Positions 44,401 to 52,741 of a stretch of DNA of 64,000 nucleotides are shown in pieces. Below the pieces are notes generated by a model. It was not told where the DNA came from. It worked only from the letters and a program-made list of their open reading frames with translations, and made no database searches. Origin of the DNA: Vallitalea guaymasensis (GTDB taxonomy: Bacteria; Bacillota; Clostridia; Lachnospirales; Vallitaleaceae); assembly GCF_018141425.1 (NCBI RefSeq), contig NZ_CP058561.1, positions 3,224,001-3,288,000 of the forward strand, read 5' to 3'. A program made the position numbers and the translations under genes. How positions within the stretch are numbered: the first letter of the stretch is position 1; each line of letters opens with the position of its first letter.

Positions 44401-46092
44401 CAGGATGCTGGTGAAATGGGATTAAGCAATGTTACGGTAAAATTATTTACATCTAATGATATATTCATTGGTACAACAACCACTGACGATAATGGTAATT
44501 ATCTATTCGATGAACTATATCCTGGTGAGTATTATATATTTTTTGATACGCCAGATGGTTATTCTATAAGCCCTAAGAAGAGTGGTGATGATTCAGCAGT
44601 GGATAGTGATGTGGATGAAGTGACAGGTAAAACAGAAGTATTCACATTATCAGTGGAGGAAGAAAATTTGACAATGGATGCTGGTTTCTATCTTACTCCA
44701 GAACCTCCAGCTCAAGTAGCCAGTGTGGGTGATAAAGTATGGATTGATGTTAATAAAGATGGTATTCAAGATGATTCTGAGAGTGGGTTAGGTAATATAA
44801 CCGTCAATATATATAAAGCTGATAATAGTTTGGTTAATACAGCTATAACAGATAGTAATGGTTTATATACATTTACTAATCTGGAAGCAGGAGATTATTA
44901 TCTTGAATTTATTAAACCTGAAGGATATACGGCTAGTACAAATAATATGGGTGATGACGAAGGAAAAGACAGTGATTCCAATCAGGTTACTGGTAAAACT
45001 GAGATTATTACGTTAAATGCCGGTGATGAAAATCGTGATATTGATGCTGGTTTCTATCTTACACCAACACCAGAACCACCAACACCAGAGCCACCTACAC
45101 CAGAACCACCTACACCAGAACCACCAACACCAGAACCACCAACGCCAGAACCACCAACACCAGAACTACCAACACCAGAACCACCAACACCACAGCCTAA
45201 TTCAAAAATAGGAGATAGTGCTTGGATAGATGAAAATCAAAATGGTATTCAAGATACTGATGAAAATGGTTTGGTTGGAGTTACTGTAAAACTTTATGAT
45301 TCAACTCATCATCTAATAGATGCAACTATAACAGATAATAATGGTAACTATATTTTTGACAATATGAAAGCTGGTAAATATTATCTAGAATTTATTCAAC
45401 CAGAAACATATTTAATTACTTCTCCAAACGAAGGTGGAGATTATCAGAAAGACAGTAATATTGATACATCAACAGGTAGAACAGATTTAATAACCTTAGC
45501 TGAAGGTGAAAACAATTTCAGTGTTGATGCAGGATTTTATCAAATAGAGCTAGAGATTATTGATGAGGAAATTCCAGAAGGTACTGGAGATATTTCATGT
45601 TTAGGTAGTCGTGTATGGCTCGATGAAAACGAAAACAATATACAAGATGAAAACGAAAAAGGAATTGAAGGCGTTACAGTTAATCTATATGATGCAAATG
45701 ATTTATTGGTTAAAACACTAGTAACGGATGCAAATGGAAATTATCTATTCACTAATATTCCACCTGGTCAGTATTATGTTGAATTTATTAAACCAGAAGG
45801 TTATATTGCCGTTGCTAAACACATAGGTAGCAATATAGAAATTGATAGTGATGCAGATGAAACTACTGGAAAAACAGATATGGTGACACTTGTTAGTGGA
45901 GAAACCAATTTAACAGTTGATGCTGGATATTATATACAGCAAGATATTATTCTGGATGGTAAAATTCCAACTGATGCACCTGTATTACCTAAGACAGGGG
46001 AACAAAATCAACTTTGGTATTATTTGATAGGATTATTATTTATTGGATTAGGTATAAAATTCAATGGTAGAATAAAAAGACAATATAATTAA
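41416..46092 (+). CDS. LPxTG-anchored surface protein with DUF11-like and SdrD B-like repeats
   Basis: 1558 residues, starting at the ATG with GAAGGAGG upstream. A signal peptide (KVYSYLLVLLLIIQL...TTVYA) is followed by several DUF11/isopeptide-type beta domains, for example VTYTINFFHD...LVDTLP and IDYKLVITNEGNTHTREIKIIDILP. Five SdrD B-like modules then begin at about residues 861, 975, 1104, 1265 and 1395, each with a GD-VWID-N-DGIQD-E-G calcium-type signature. A (TPEPP)n linker of about nine units splits the third and fourth. The C-terminus has LPKTG, a membrane helix and a basic tail (GRIKRQYN), so sortase would attach it to the wall. It probably acts as a fibrous adhesin. Confidence 0.92.
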   Translation: MKKKVASKVYSYLLVLLLIIQLMMGSLSTTVYADSDISTDIELFILKDDIRSTEKDVQAGELFIYAAKYTFASTTSNITGASITIQLPEEVEYVSTIGSNHTLDPIYDENTRELEIPFIEPLPACTGLVQINLRFPNGVTPEGTTVSSTAFIKADGTPTLESNQVSVTAHADSEWKVSKEKTSPDTDPIPGSLVTYTINFFHDDLIGSGYLNLNNAKLVDTLPTLAEFISADDGGVYDSDTHTVTWDLGDLDPGIQSESYFVRNVVVKYPEDINESVTNLVAGSGTMVGGEEVNETAEVSHYFGSTESAKVRDFRKYSSERERAIGQRVRYTIADIGNDEINGNVALDSLIFEDNFPEEFNFTKLSTGGYEPTPEAEYSCKYKTNKNTTWTSWPNRTFTRGTYPNLEVEELNLDLDEYVTGIRLEFPNAEQNFKSKSQMYIEGILISPDHAGNEVVVGQKFTNTATVTGIYNGNIADVKEASAEITVVAPEPFIYPQKKVVGLQETGYIPEEEVEYELNVENGYWATGDLQNPIVVDLLPSELEYVDGSWTITEPEETQPIFEKIDNYNNTGRTLLRWKWEGDNSLTFAPSDKRKITFKVKIKPRTLIGTVTNKYYVTTNTGAIGGTGREYDVSDLDGDGNRFDNIYRGQADIAINPTVSLKPVKWVKGILDDDWTRYDADDVIGSRAKTTPGGTIDYKLVITNEGNTHTREIKIIDILPSVGDKTVYSGVDRGSQWTPSLAEPIVAPENMVVYYSTVSNPDRNELGIDLPNTQPANWSTTPPDDITTVKSVKFEWVSWVVYPGQSIEINWKMTAPIGSPINSVAYDSFAFSAERLNGEKILASEPIKVGVEIKENSKGELGNYVWLDKNENGVQDVDEQGQNGVIVELYDDNDVKLATTTTSNDFDNKPGYYAFSNLNGGNYYIKFQLPYGYKFTEPDITDDQNDSDVDTTSYCTPIINLPSGYKDNSWDAGIILDKPASVGDKIWIDTDENGLQDAGEMGLSNVTVKLFTSNDIFIGTTTTDDNGNYLFDELYPGEYYIFFDTPDGYSISPKKSGDDSAVDSDVDEVTGKTEVFTLSVEEENLTMDAGFYLTPEPPAQVASVGDKVWIDVNKDGIQDDSESGLGNITVNIYKADNSLVNTAITDSNGLYTFTNLEAGDYYLEFIKPEGYTASTNNMGDDEGKDSDSNQVTGKTEIITLNAGDENRDIDAGFYLTPTPEPPTPEPPTPEPPTPEPPTPEPPTPEPPTPELPTPEPPTPQPNSKIGDSAWIDENQNGIQDTDENGLVGVTVKLYDSTHHLIDATITDNNGNYIFDNMKAGKYYLEFIQPETYLITSPNEGGDYQKDSNIDTSTGRTDLITLAEGENNFSVDAGFYQIELEIIDEEIPEGTGDISCLGSRVWLDENENNIQDENEKGIEGVTVNLYDANDLLVKTLVTDANGNYLFTNIPPGQYYVEFIKPEGYIAVAKHIGSNIEIDSDADETTGKTDMVTLVSGETNLTVDAGYYIQQDIILDGKIPTDAPVLPKTGEQNQLWYYLIGLLFIGLGIKFNGRIKRQYN
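45061..45195 (+). repeat. 15-base tandem repeat coding for the TPEPP linker
   Basis: About nine tandem units of the type ACACCAGAACCACCA encode the Pro-rich linker. Units vary at single third positions, plus one CTA for Leu. Slippage here would change linker length without a frameshift. Confidence 0.9.
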
Positions 46093-46110
46093 AAATAATA
46101 GGTAAATATA

Positions 46111-46154
46111 AATATACTCATCAAGTTTTACTTTCTTGATGAGTATATTCTTTT
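46111..46154. terminator. intrinsic terminator between convergent genes
   Basis: A perfect 15-base stem (46111-46125 with 46135-46149) followed by CTTTTGC. It serves the surface-protein gene and perhaps the convergent M56 gene. Confidence 0.8.
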
Positions 46155-46168
46155 GCAAATTATTATAT

Positions 46169-47836
46169 TTATTGGTTAAATAGATTGTCATACTCTTTCT
46201 TACTTACTTTTATAATTCCTACCAAATAATTAGCTTCGTTACGAATAGCCTTAATATTGACTAAGCCATTAGGACGGGTAAATAGAAAATAGCTGTTATC
46301 ATCTTTTTTATCAAAGAAACTTTTAACTGTTTTACCATCATAATAAAACATATCTTCATCTTTTTCATATGTCAAACCATATTTTTCATATAATGAATAT
46401 TCATTTGCTATTTTATCAGTTGGCTTGTTATCTTTATTTTCTTCAACAATATTGTCGGAGATAGATTTATCTTCTTGCTTAGGTACAGGAATTTGATTGC
46501 TTTCGGTTGATCCAAATATTTTTTCTACTTCATGTTTACTCACTAATGTAATACCTATCAACTCATTATTTTTATTACGAAGAGCCTTGAGGTTCAATTC
46601 ACCACTAGGACGAATTATAAAGTAATAATTTTTTTCATCACTAAGTTTGTCAAAAAAGCATTTAACTGTTTTATTGTTATAATAAAATTTATCTTCATCT
46701 TCATTATAGGTCAAACCAAATTTCTCATATATAGCAGAATCTTGTTTGATTTTCTCTATACGTTTATCTTCAAATTCATCTTGCTCAGGTGATTTTACTT
46801 CAATTTGTTCAGTGATAATATTATTTTCTTCGTTAACTTGTTCTTTAAAATTACTAGTAGCTAGAACTTCTCCTGTAGTTATAGTAGCTATAATAATAAT
46901 ACCTAATATAAGAAAGCCTAATTTTTTCTTAGTACCATTCATAATAGAAATAATCCTCTTCTTCATACTACTTTTTCCTCCATAAAAATTAGTTGATAAT
47001 GCAGTTTGATACCTAGTTTGTCTTCTGCTTGCATTGATAATTGTCTCAGCATATAGCTTTCTACCTTTTATATCCAAATATTTTGTTACCCTTTCATCAC
47101 AGGATAATTCACATTGTCTATTAGTTATTTTCACAATAAAATATACCATGGGATTAAACCAGTGAATACCTATAACCATTAACATTATTCCTTTGAATAA
47201 TATATCTTTTTGTTTGTAGTGAACCAACTCATGTCTTAATACCAGGGATATTTCACTATAGGACATCTTGTTTTCTGGTAACAATATTACTGGTTTATAA
47301 AATCCAACAAGCATTGGAGTTGAGATACAGGGACATATTTTAATGTTGACCCTATGATTAATATTCATATTTACCTTTAATTCTTCTAATAAGTCTAATA
47401 TTGAAGTTGATTCAACTTCCTTATTCCACCTGTTTATCATTCTCATAAAATGAATATGTCGCAATATATAATAAGTCATACAAAGAGCACAACCAGCCAG
47501 CCAAAGGATAAATGCAACTTGAAACCAATGTATTTGGGGCGAATTCATAGATATAGAATTGGTATCTTCAACTATTATACTAGTTGTAAAGTCTATATCA
47601 GAGTTAACAATTGGTGTATTGGTATAACTAGCTGTTGGTGGGTTAATTTCAATCAATGGATTACTGAATTGTGGTCTAAAGGGAATCAAAAGTCCGATAA
47701 TTATAATCAACCATCCAAAATAAATAGATCTAGCCGAGTATTTTTTTGCTAGTAAAGGGTCAAAAGCCATATATAACAATGAAATGGCTGACATGGTTAT
47801 AGAACTTGTTATTAGAGCTGTCATAAAATATTCCAA
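46169..47836 (-). CDS. M56-family BlaR1-like membrane protease with duplicated C-terminal domain
   Basis: 555 residues from a TTG start with GGGGGG about 7 bases upstream. It has the BlaR1-type membrane core, with helices near 5-25, 38-53 and 105-126, the zinc site HELVH (His202, Glu203, His206) and a fourth helix near 305-327. There is no penicillin-binding domain. The extracellular part instead carries two copies of a roughly 75-residue unit (about 370-445 and 475-553) with a shared pattern YEKFGLTYNEDEDKFYYNNKTV / YEKYGLTYEKDEDMFYYDGKTV, then VK-FFDK, RP-G-LN-KA-RN and VSK-E. The stop of the BlaI gene lies one base upstream. Confidence 0.87.
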   Translation of the reverse strand: MEYFMTALITSSITMSAISLLYMAFDPLLAKKYSARSIYFGWLIIIIGLLIPFRPQFSNPLIEINPPTASYTNTPIVNSDIDFTTSIIVEDTNSISMNSPQIHWFQVAFILWLAGCALCMTYYILRHIHFMRMINRWNKEVESTSILDLLEELKVNMNINHRVNIKICPCISTPMLVGFYKPVILLPENKMSYSEISLVLRHELVHYKQKDILFKGIMLMVIGIHWFNPMVYFIVKITNRQCELSCDERVTKYLDIKGRKLYAETIINASRRQTRYQTALSTNFYGGKSSMKKRIISIMNGTKKKLGFLILGIIIIATITTGEVLATSNFKEQVNEENNIITEQIEVKSPEQDEFEDKRIEKIKQDSAIYEKFGLTYNEDEDKFYYNNKTVKCFFDKLSDEKNYYFIIRPSGELNLKALRNKNNELIGITLVSKHEVEKIFGSTESNQIPVPKQEDKSISDNIVEENKDNKPTDKIANEYSLYEKYGLTYEKDEDMFYYDGKTVKSFFDKKDDNSYFLFTRPNGLVNIKAIRNEANYLVGIIKVSKKEYDNLFNQ

Positions 47837-47837
47837 A

Positions 47838-48215
47838 TCATTCCCCCCAGTCTTTTAGCAAAGCTGACAATTCCTCTATATCTTTATCTTTTAGTTTTTT
47901 GTCATTATATAATGTATTCACTAGGCTTATTATTGAGTTCTCATGAAATCTTTCTATAAAATTTTCTGTCTCAAATTTTAAATAATCTTCTTTTGTGACT
48001 AATGGCAGATAGGTTCGTTCCTTACCTTTTTTCTCAGTACTTAGGAATTCTCGTTTTACAAGTCTATTTAACATAGAAATCAGTGTTTGAACTTTCCATT
48101 TCTTTTTCTCGCCTAATTTCTCCATAAGTATGTTGGAAGTTATAGGTGGTGTGGTTTTCCAAATCTCATTCATTATTTCAAATTCTGCATCTGGTAATTT
48201 TCTTTTACTGTTCAA
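47838..48215 (-). CDS. BlaI/MecI family transcriptional repressor
   Basis: 125 residues from a TTG at 48215, preceded by AAGGAGATGATG. The upstream ATG at 48281 would add 22 residues that contain this site, so it is rejected. The winged helix reads LPDAEFEIMNEIWKTTPPITSNILMEKLGEKKKWKVQTLISMLNRLVKREFLSTEKKGKERTYLPLV, a standard BlaI/MecI DNA-binding domain. The C-terminal helices carry the dimer part. It pairs with the M56 gene directly downstream. Its promoter on the minus strand is a perfect consensus with a dyad in the spacer. Confidence 0.92.
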   Translation of the reverse strand: MNSKRKLPDAEFEIMNEIWKTTPPITSNILMEKLGEKKKWKVQTLISMLNRLVKREFLSTEKKGKERTYLPLVTKEDYLKFETENFIERFHENSIISLVNTLYNDKKLKDKDIEELSALLKDWGE

Positions 48216-48272
48216 GACATCATCTCCTTTTTTTAAGGCAAGAACATATAATAGATGTGTTCTTTGAATCAT

Positions 48273-48335
48273 ATTATACATTTGTCTAAAATGAATGTCA
48301 ATAGGTTTGAATAAATTTGTTAGACATTTGACTAA
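48273..48335 (-). promoter_or_regulatory. consensus promoter and operator dyads of the second BlaI-M56 operon
   Basis: On the minus strand, TTGACA (48301-48296), a 17-base spacer and TATAAT (48278-48273) form a full sigma-A consensus. The spacer contains CATTT/AAATG arms (48279-48293). A dyad TTAGACATTTGACTAA lies at 48320-48335. Both share the GTCTAA/TTAGAC half-site. Confidence 0.75.
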
Positions 48336-48472
48336 AAAGTATATTAATTATATATGTTAAGCATTATGAACACTATATTTTAGATGGTTAAAAACTTCCT
48401 GAATAATTTTCCTTATTAAAACACCTACTAATAATAAATATAATAAAAAATGACATCAATAAGGAGTTAAAC

Positions 48473-49162
48473 ATGCTTAAATGGATTATATCATCAACTT
48501 TTATAATTGTAGCCCTTAAAACATATAATATAATCTGTAAAATACCATCAACCTGGCTATTTCATCATTATAACGAGAGGGTAGATTACTTTAGAAGATT
48601 AAATAAAAAACTGAAACCAGGAGGAATTGTGTTTATAGGAGATTCATTAACTGAACATTTCATGGTATCAGAATTTTATCCAGAACACTATGTAATTAAT
48701 AGAGGAATATCTGGTGATACTACTTATGGTGTTCTATGCAGATTGAAGGAGAGTGCCTTTGACTTACAACCTAAAAAGATATTTTTGCTTATAGGAATAA
48801 ATGACATAGGTAATGAAAAAGAGCTTAGATATATAATAAATAATACTAGGGTGATTATAAAAAAATTAAAAAATAGATTACCAAAAACCAAGATTTATGT
48901 TCAATCAATATATCCTGTCTATAAGGATGTCAATAATAGAATCAAAAAAAGGATTGTAGGAAACAGAGATAACAAGGAGATACAGACATTAAATAGACAA
49001 CTACACAGATTGGCAAAAAGATATAATTGTACTTATATAGATATGAATAAAAAATTAAGAGATAAACGTGGTCAGCTAAAATATGAATATACAATAGAAG
49101 GATTACATTTATCCCCACGTGGATATGAAAGAGTTGCTAGAGAACTAGAAAAGTATCTTTAA
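48473..49162 (+). CDS. SGNH/GDSL family hydrolase
   Basis: 229 residues. An N-terminal hydrophobic segment (about 3-20) may anchor it. The GDSL block VFIGDSLTEHF carries the nucleophile Ser near 60, then the Gly block RGISGDTTYG, the Asn block LLIGINDIGNE, and the catalytic Asp-His in IEGLHLSPRGYER. Related enzymes de-acetylate or esterify sugars, lipids or cell-wall polymers. It is first of three genes; an acyltransferase and a zinc-ribbon membrane protein follow. Together they could add and remove acyl groups on an envelope polymer or lipid (inference). AAGGAG precedes the ATG. Confidence 0.88.
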   Translation: MLKWIISSTFIIVALKTYNIICKIPSTWLFHHYNERVDYFRRLNKKLKPGGIVFIGDSLTEHFMVSEFYPEHYVINRGISGDTTYGVLCRLKESAFDLQPKKIFLLIGINDIGNEKELRYIINNTRVIIKKLKNRLPKTKIYVQSIYPVYKDVNNRIKKRIVGNRDNKEIQTLNRQLHRLAKRYNCTYIDMNKKLRDKRGQLKYEYTIEGLHLSPRGYERVARELEKYL

Positions 49163-49210
49163 CAAAAATCAAATAAATCTATGAATTAGAAAGTGTACGC
49201 TGGTGATTAT

Positions 49211-50497
49211 ATGGCAGCAAATATTAAAAGATGGTATAGATTAGATAATACCGGAAAAATATATCCTTCAATTACATCAACAAGAGTATCAACAGTATTC
49301 AGGGTATCAGCAACCCTAAAGGGAAAAGTTGATCCTGCATTATTGCAGAATGCATTAGATAATATAATAGAACGTTTCCCTTATTTTAAAGTCAACCTTA
49401 AAAGAGGACTCTTCTGGTACTATTTTGAATATGCATATCATAATCCTAAGGTTAAAAAAGAAGTTTTCTATCCTTGTATGTTCATGCTTTTCAAAAAGAA
49501 AAAGACATTCCCTTTTAGAGTATTGTACTATAACAGAAAAATAAGCTGTGAATTCTCCCATAGCATTACAGATGGGACAGGAGCTATAGCATTTCTTAAG
49601 ACTCTATTGGTAGAATATTTTAAACTGAAAGGTATCAAATCAACCATAACAAAAGATATCTTGGATATAAAATCTTCAGTAAAACAAGAAGAATATGAAG
49701 ACTCTGCTCACAAATATTATAAGAAGGATATACCACCTCCAGATTTACCTAAAAAGGCAATGCATTTTCCCTTTAAACTAAACAGAAAAGGGGAATATTA
49801 CATTATAACTGGAATATTGAATGTATCGCAATTAAAAGAGCAGTCTAGAATATATGGTTGTTCAATAACCGAACTACTATTAGCATTATATTTTGAAACA
49901 ATTCAGGATTTTGTTTATTCCCAGGATAAAAGGAAAAGAAAAAGATTGAAAAAAAGAGTAGTAATCAATCTACCAGTCAATCTAAGAAGAATATTTCCTT
50001 CTAGTACTATGAGAAATTTTTTTATTAGTATAACACCCTCTATTGATTTAAGATTAGGGAAATATACTAGAGAAGAGCTGATAAAACAAGTTAAGAACTA
50101 TCTTGAATTGAATCTTAATGAAAAGTATCTAAGTATGTACATTAGTAGAAATGTAAATAATGAAAAGAATAAATTCATAAGGATAATTCCCCTGTTCATT
50201 AAAAATCTGATAATGCCGGTAATCTATCAGAGGTTTGGAGAAAGCGGATATACAAGCAGTATATCCAATCTAGGACTTATTGTAATGCCTAATGAAATAC
50301 AGGAATTAATAGAAAGATTCGAATTCTATCCACCGCCAAGCAAAGGTAATATGGTAAAGGTGGGGGTGGCTTCATATAAAGATAATATCTATATATCATT
50401 TGGAAGATTAACAAAAAATACTGAAATAGAAAAAAGTTTTTTCAGGAAAATAAGAAAAATGAATATTTCGGTGAAGGTTGAAACAAATTTGAGGTGA
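49211..50497 (+). CDS. condensation-domain-like acyltransferase (alcohol acetyltransferase type)
   Basis: 428 residues from the ATG at 49211 (GGTGAT just upstream); the GTG at 49193 is less likely. It has the architecture of chloramphenicol-acetyltransferase/condensation-type acyltransferases: an N-terminal LQNALDNIIERFPYFKVNL segment, the catalytic HSITDGTGA (HxxxDG) near residue 120, and the C-terminal YTSSISNLGLI (the structural SNLG stretch). No carrier protein is near, so transfer from a CoA thioester is likely. It sits between an SGNH hydrolase and a zinc-ribbon membrane protein, overlapping neither. Confidence 0.8.
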   Translation: MAANIKRWYRLDNTGKIYPSITSTRVSTVFRVSATLKGKVDPALLQNALDNIIERFPYFKVNLKRGLFWYYFEYAYHNPKVKKEVFYPCMFMLFKKKKTFPFRVLYYNRKISCEFSHSITDGTGAIAFLKTLLVEYFKLKGIKSTITKDILDIKSSVKQEEYEDSAHKYYKKDIPPPDLPKKAMHFPFKLNRKGEYYIITGILNVSQLKEQSRIYGCSITELLLALYFETIQDFVYSQDKRKRKRLKKRVVINLPVNLRRIFPSSTMRNFFISITPSIDLRLGKYTREELIKQVKNYLELNLNEKYLSMYISRNVNNEKNKFIRIIPLFIKNLIMPVIYQRFGESGYTSSISNLGLIVMPNEIQELIERFEFYPPPSKGNMVKVGVASYKDNIYISFGRLTKNTEIEKSFFRKIRKMNISVKVETNLR

Positions 50498-50501
50498 GTT
50501 T

Positions 50502-51221
50502 ATGCCCTATTGTGCAAAATGTGGTGTGGAAGTTGATAATAATATAAAAAAATGTCCACTATGTGATTTCCCAATACCAGATGTGGGACAAGAAACAGAT
50601 GAACAATCAATCAATGTATTCCCAGAAGCAGAGAATATATATAAGGATAGAGTAAGTATTGTTAAGAACAAAGTCTTTTTCATATTTGAGATAATATTAA
50701 TTTTTGCCATACCAATACTGATAAGCATAAGAGTTTTCTATCCATCAATAACATTAAAAATAAATTATATAATCAACTGTATAATAGCATCCGTTTTCTA
50801 TCTTTTTTTCCTATTCGGCTATCTAAATATTTATTATAATATATTAGGTATTGGTTTGACATCTATTGTTTTAACATACAAATTAGATAGTATAGACAAT
50901 AATATTTCCTGGTTCTATAGTTATGCCATATTAATTATATTATTAGTTATGGCTATTTTATATATATGTGTTTTCTTATATAAAAGGAGTAAAAAAGAAA
51001 ACAAAGCCATATATATTTTGAACTATATATTTGAGGGTATAGGCTTATTATGTTTAGGTATTGATTCAATTATATCATATAGGATTAATAATACGATAAA
51101 GCCAAGTTGGTCAATAATTGTACTCATCAGTTCAGTAGCTATAAGTCTGTTGATTCTAGGATTATATCATGGTCTGCCTGGTAGGGTCAGAAATAAGATA
51201 AGGAGAAAGTTACATGTATAA
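50502..51221 (+). CDS. zinc-ribbon multi-pass membrane protein (DUF6320-like)
   Basis: 239 residues. A zinc ribbon at the N-terminus (CAKCGVEVDNNIKKCPLC) is followed by about six membrane helices from residue 60 to the end, and a basic tail. The combination, directly after a condensation-type acyltransferase, matches proteins listed as DUF6320 as far as I recall; this is not certain. It starts 4 bases after the acyltransferase stop (GAGGTG overlaps the previous gene), so the pair is tightly coupled. Function unknown; it may place the acyltransferase at the membrane. Confidence 0.7.
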   Translation: MPYCAKCGVEVDNNIKKCPLCDFPIPDVGQETDEQSINVFPEAENIYKDRVSIVKNKVFFIFEIILIFAIPILISIRVFYPSITLKINYIINCIIASVFYLFFLFGYLNIYYNILGIGLTSIVLTYKLDSIDNNISWFYSYAILIILLVMAILYICVFLYKRSKKENKAIYILNYIFEGIGLLCLGIDSIISYRINNTIKPSWSIIVLISSVAISLLILGLYHGLPGRVRNKIRRKLHV

Positions 51222-51229
51222 AAAGAACC

Positions 51230-51275
51230 AAGGGGCTGTTGGATAATATATTATTAATCGACAGCCCCCTAAATA
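51230..51275. terminator. terminator between convergent genes, GGGCTGTC family
   Basis: GGGGCTGTTG (51232-51241) pairs with CGACAGCCCC (51259-51268) around an AT-rich loop. It is shared by the convergent genes ending at 51221 and 51299. Confidence 0.7.
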
Positions 51276-51298
51276 TTATATTACTAAGGGGTTATTAA

Positions 51299-52729
51299 CT
51301 ATAAGTTGGAAACATTTTTAAGTTGTCTACGTTCTTTTGAAAAAGTAGATAATATCTTTTCTTTTTCTAAGTTGAAAGGTAATAGTATTAGAGGTATTAT
51401 TCCTAATAAACAGAATACAATAGGAACAAGTGCAGTTGCTATCCTAATGCCTTGTACAGCTTGTGAAGTCTGTGCTACACCACCTGGTTGGAAACCGTAA
51501 TTCTCTATGATTGTGGTGAAAATTATAAGTTGCAATCCAGCAATAGGAGCAGTCAAAATAGCATTTATAGAATTAAATAATCCTGGTTTTCTTATGGAAG
51601 TCTTAAGTTCATTTTCGTCTATTATAGCAGCGGTGAGAGGAGTTCTTGATGTGAGGCTTATAGTTCTTCCCAACATAATAGGTATATAGGCTATCAGTAC
51701 AAAATACCATGTATTTGAGAAATATAGAATTACATAACCTATTATATAAGGTATCATTGCTAGGAATAAAGATTTTTTGATTCCCCTTTTTTTGATGATA
51801 TTGCCAAGAATAGGATAAATCAAAAAAACAGCTACCATTGGTAGAACATCTGCCAGAGTTGCTTCAAACCCTGTAGACTTTACTACATAATCCATGTAAT
51901 AAAGAAAAGCCGTAAAATATATTGCTTGAGGTGCAAAGCCTGTGGAGTTAAAGAAAAAATTACACCAAAAAGAACGCATGGTTATAACACTCTTGATATC
52001 AATCCACAATGTTTTGGTATTGATCGCTACTGTAGAACTATCACCTACAGCATACATTTCAGGTTTATCCTTCAATTTTATTATACCAATGAGATAAATA
52101 CCAGTGTTCAAAAGAACTACAAACAGCAGCAAGCCAATCACCAGTGAACGATTATTTTTAGTACTTCCTACTAATAACATTGTAGGAATAAGAGTTGCAA
52201 AAAAACTAACGAAATTGCCTACATAACCACCTATAACCGATACATCAATACGTTCTTCTTTAGTGGGCGCCGCCAACATTGTATAGCAATTAGCTGATAT
52301 AAGGAAAAATGTACCAGCAGTATCATATAAGAATAGTGCAACAAGGAGAACCCAGAAAATGGTTATATCCTCCCATGATGGAGAAGCAAATAACATGATA
52401 ATCAGCATTATAACCATGAATGGTACTGTAACTCTCATAACATATGTATATTTCCCTCTTTTTGGTTTGTATTTCATCTTATCAAGGAAAACACCAAAAA
52501 CAGGGTCATTCAACATATTCCATACATTGAAAATAAAATATATAAGGCTTACATATGAGGGTTTCAATCCCACTAAATCAGTATAGAATTTAATATAAAC
52601 ATTGTGAATAAGAACATTGGATAGTGAAAGTGATTGAAGAGGTAAACAAAGAATGAATTTTTCAGTAAAACTAAGCCCCTCTTTTGAAAATGAAAATTGT
52701 TCTTTGAATTTGAGAAAACTTGCTTTCAC
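51299..52729 (-). CDS. GPH-family sugar:cation symporter (MFS)
   Basis: 476 residues with about 12 membrane helices. The N-terminal region shows the glycoside-pentoside-hexuronide symporter signature: VLIHNVYIKFYTDLVGL then FIFNVWNMLNDPVFGVFLDKMKYKPKRGKYTYVMR. It should import a glycoside with Na+ or H+. The GTG at 52729 is chosen since AAGGAG lies 8 bases before it; the GTG at 52738 directly touches that site. It follows the GH5-like glycosidase gene (12-base gap), which probably hydrolyses the imported sugar. Confidence 0.88.
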   Translation of the reverse strand: MKASFLKFKEQFSFSKEGLSFTEKFILCLPLQSLSLSNVLIHNVYIKFYTDLVGLKPSYVSLIYFIFNVWNMLNDPVFGVFLDKMKYKPKRGKYTYVMRVTVPFMVIMLIIMLFASPSWEDITIFWVLLVALFLYDTAGTFFLISANCYTMLAAPTKEERIDVSVIGGYVGNFVSFFATLIPTMLLVGSTKNNRSLVIGLLLFVVLLNTGIYLIGIIKLKDKPEMYAVGDSSTVAINTKTLWIDIKSVITMRSFWCNFFFNSTGFAPQAIYFTAFLYYMDYVVKSTGFEATLADVLPMVAVFLIYPILGNIIKKRGIKKSLFLAMIPYIIGYVILYFSNTWYFVLIAYIPIMLGRTISLTSRTPLTAAIIDENELKTSIRKPGLFNSINAILTAPIAGLQLIIFTTIIENYGFQPGGVAQTSQAVQGIRIATALVPIVFCLLGIIPLILLPFNLEKEKILSTFSKERRQLKNVSNL

Positions 52730-52741
52730 TAAGGTCACTCC

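Noticed and set aside
45061-45195. Short regular repeats that could suggest a CRISPR array
   Set aside because: The unit is 15 bases with no unique spacers and is in frame with a Pro-rich linker.
45017-45211. A 64-codon frame rich in His-Gln repeats
   Set aside because: It is the +1 frame of the TPEPP linker repeat within the surface-protein gene, with no ribosome binding site.
47838-48281. Longer BlaI protein starting at 48281
   Set aside because: The first 22 codons cover the promoter -10 side and the ribosome binding site of the TTG at 48215; the shorter form has the family length.
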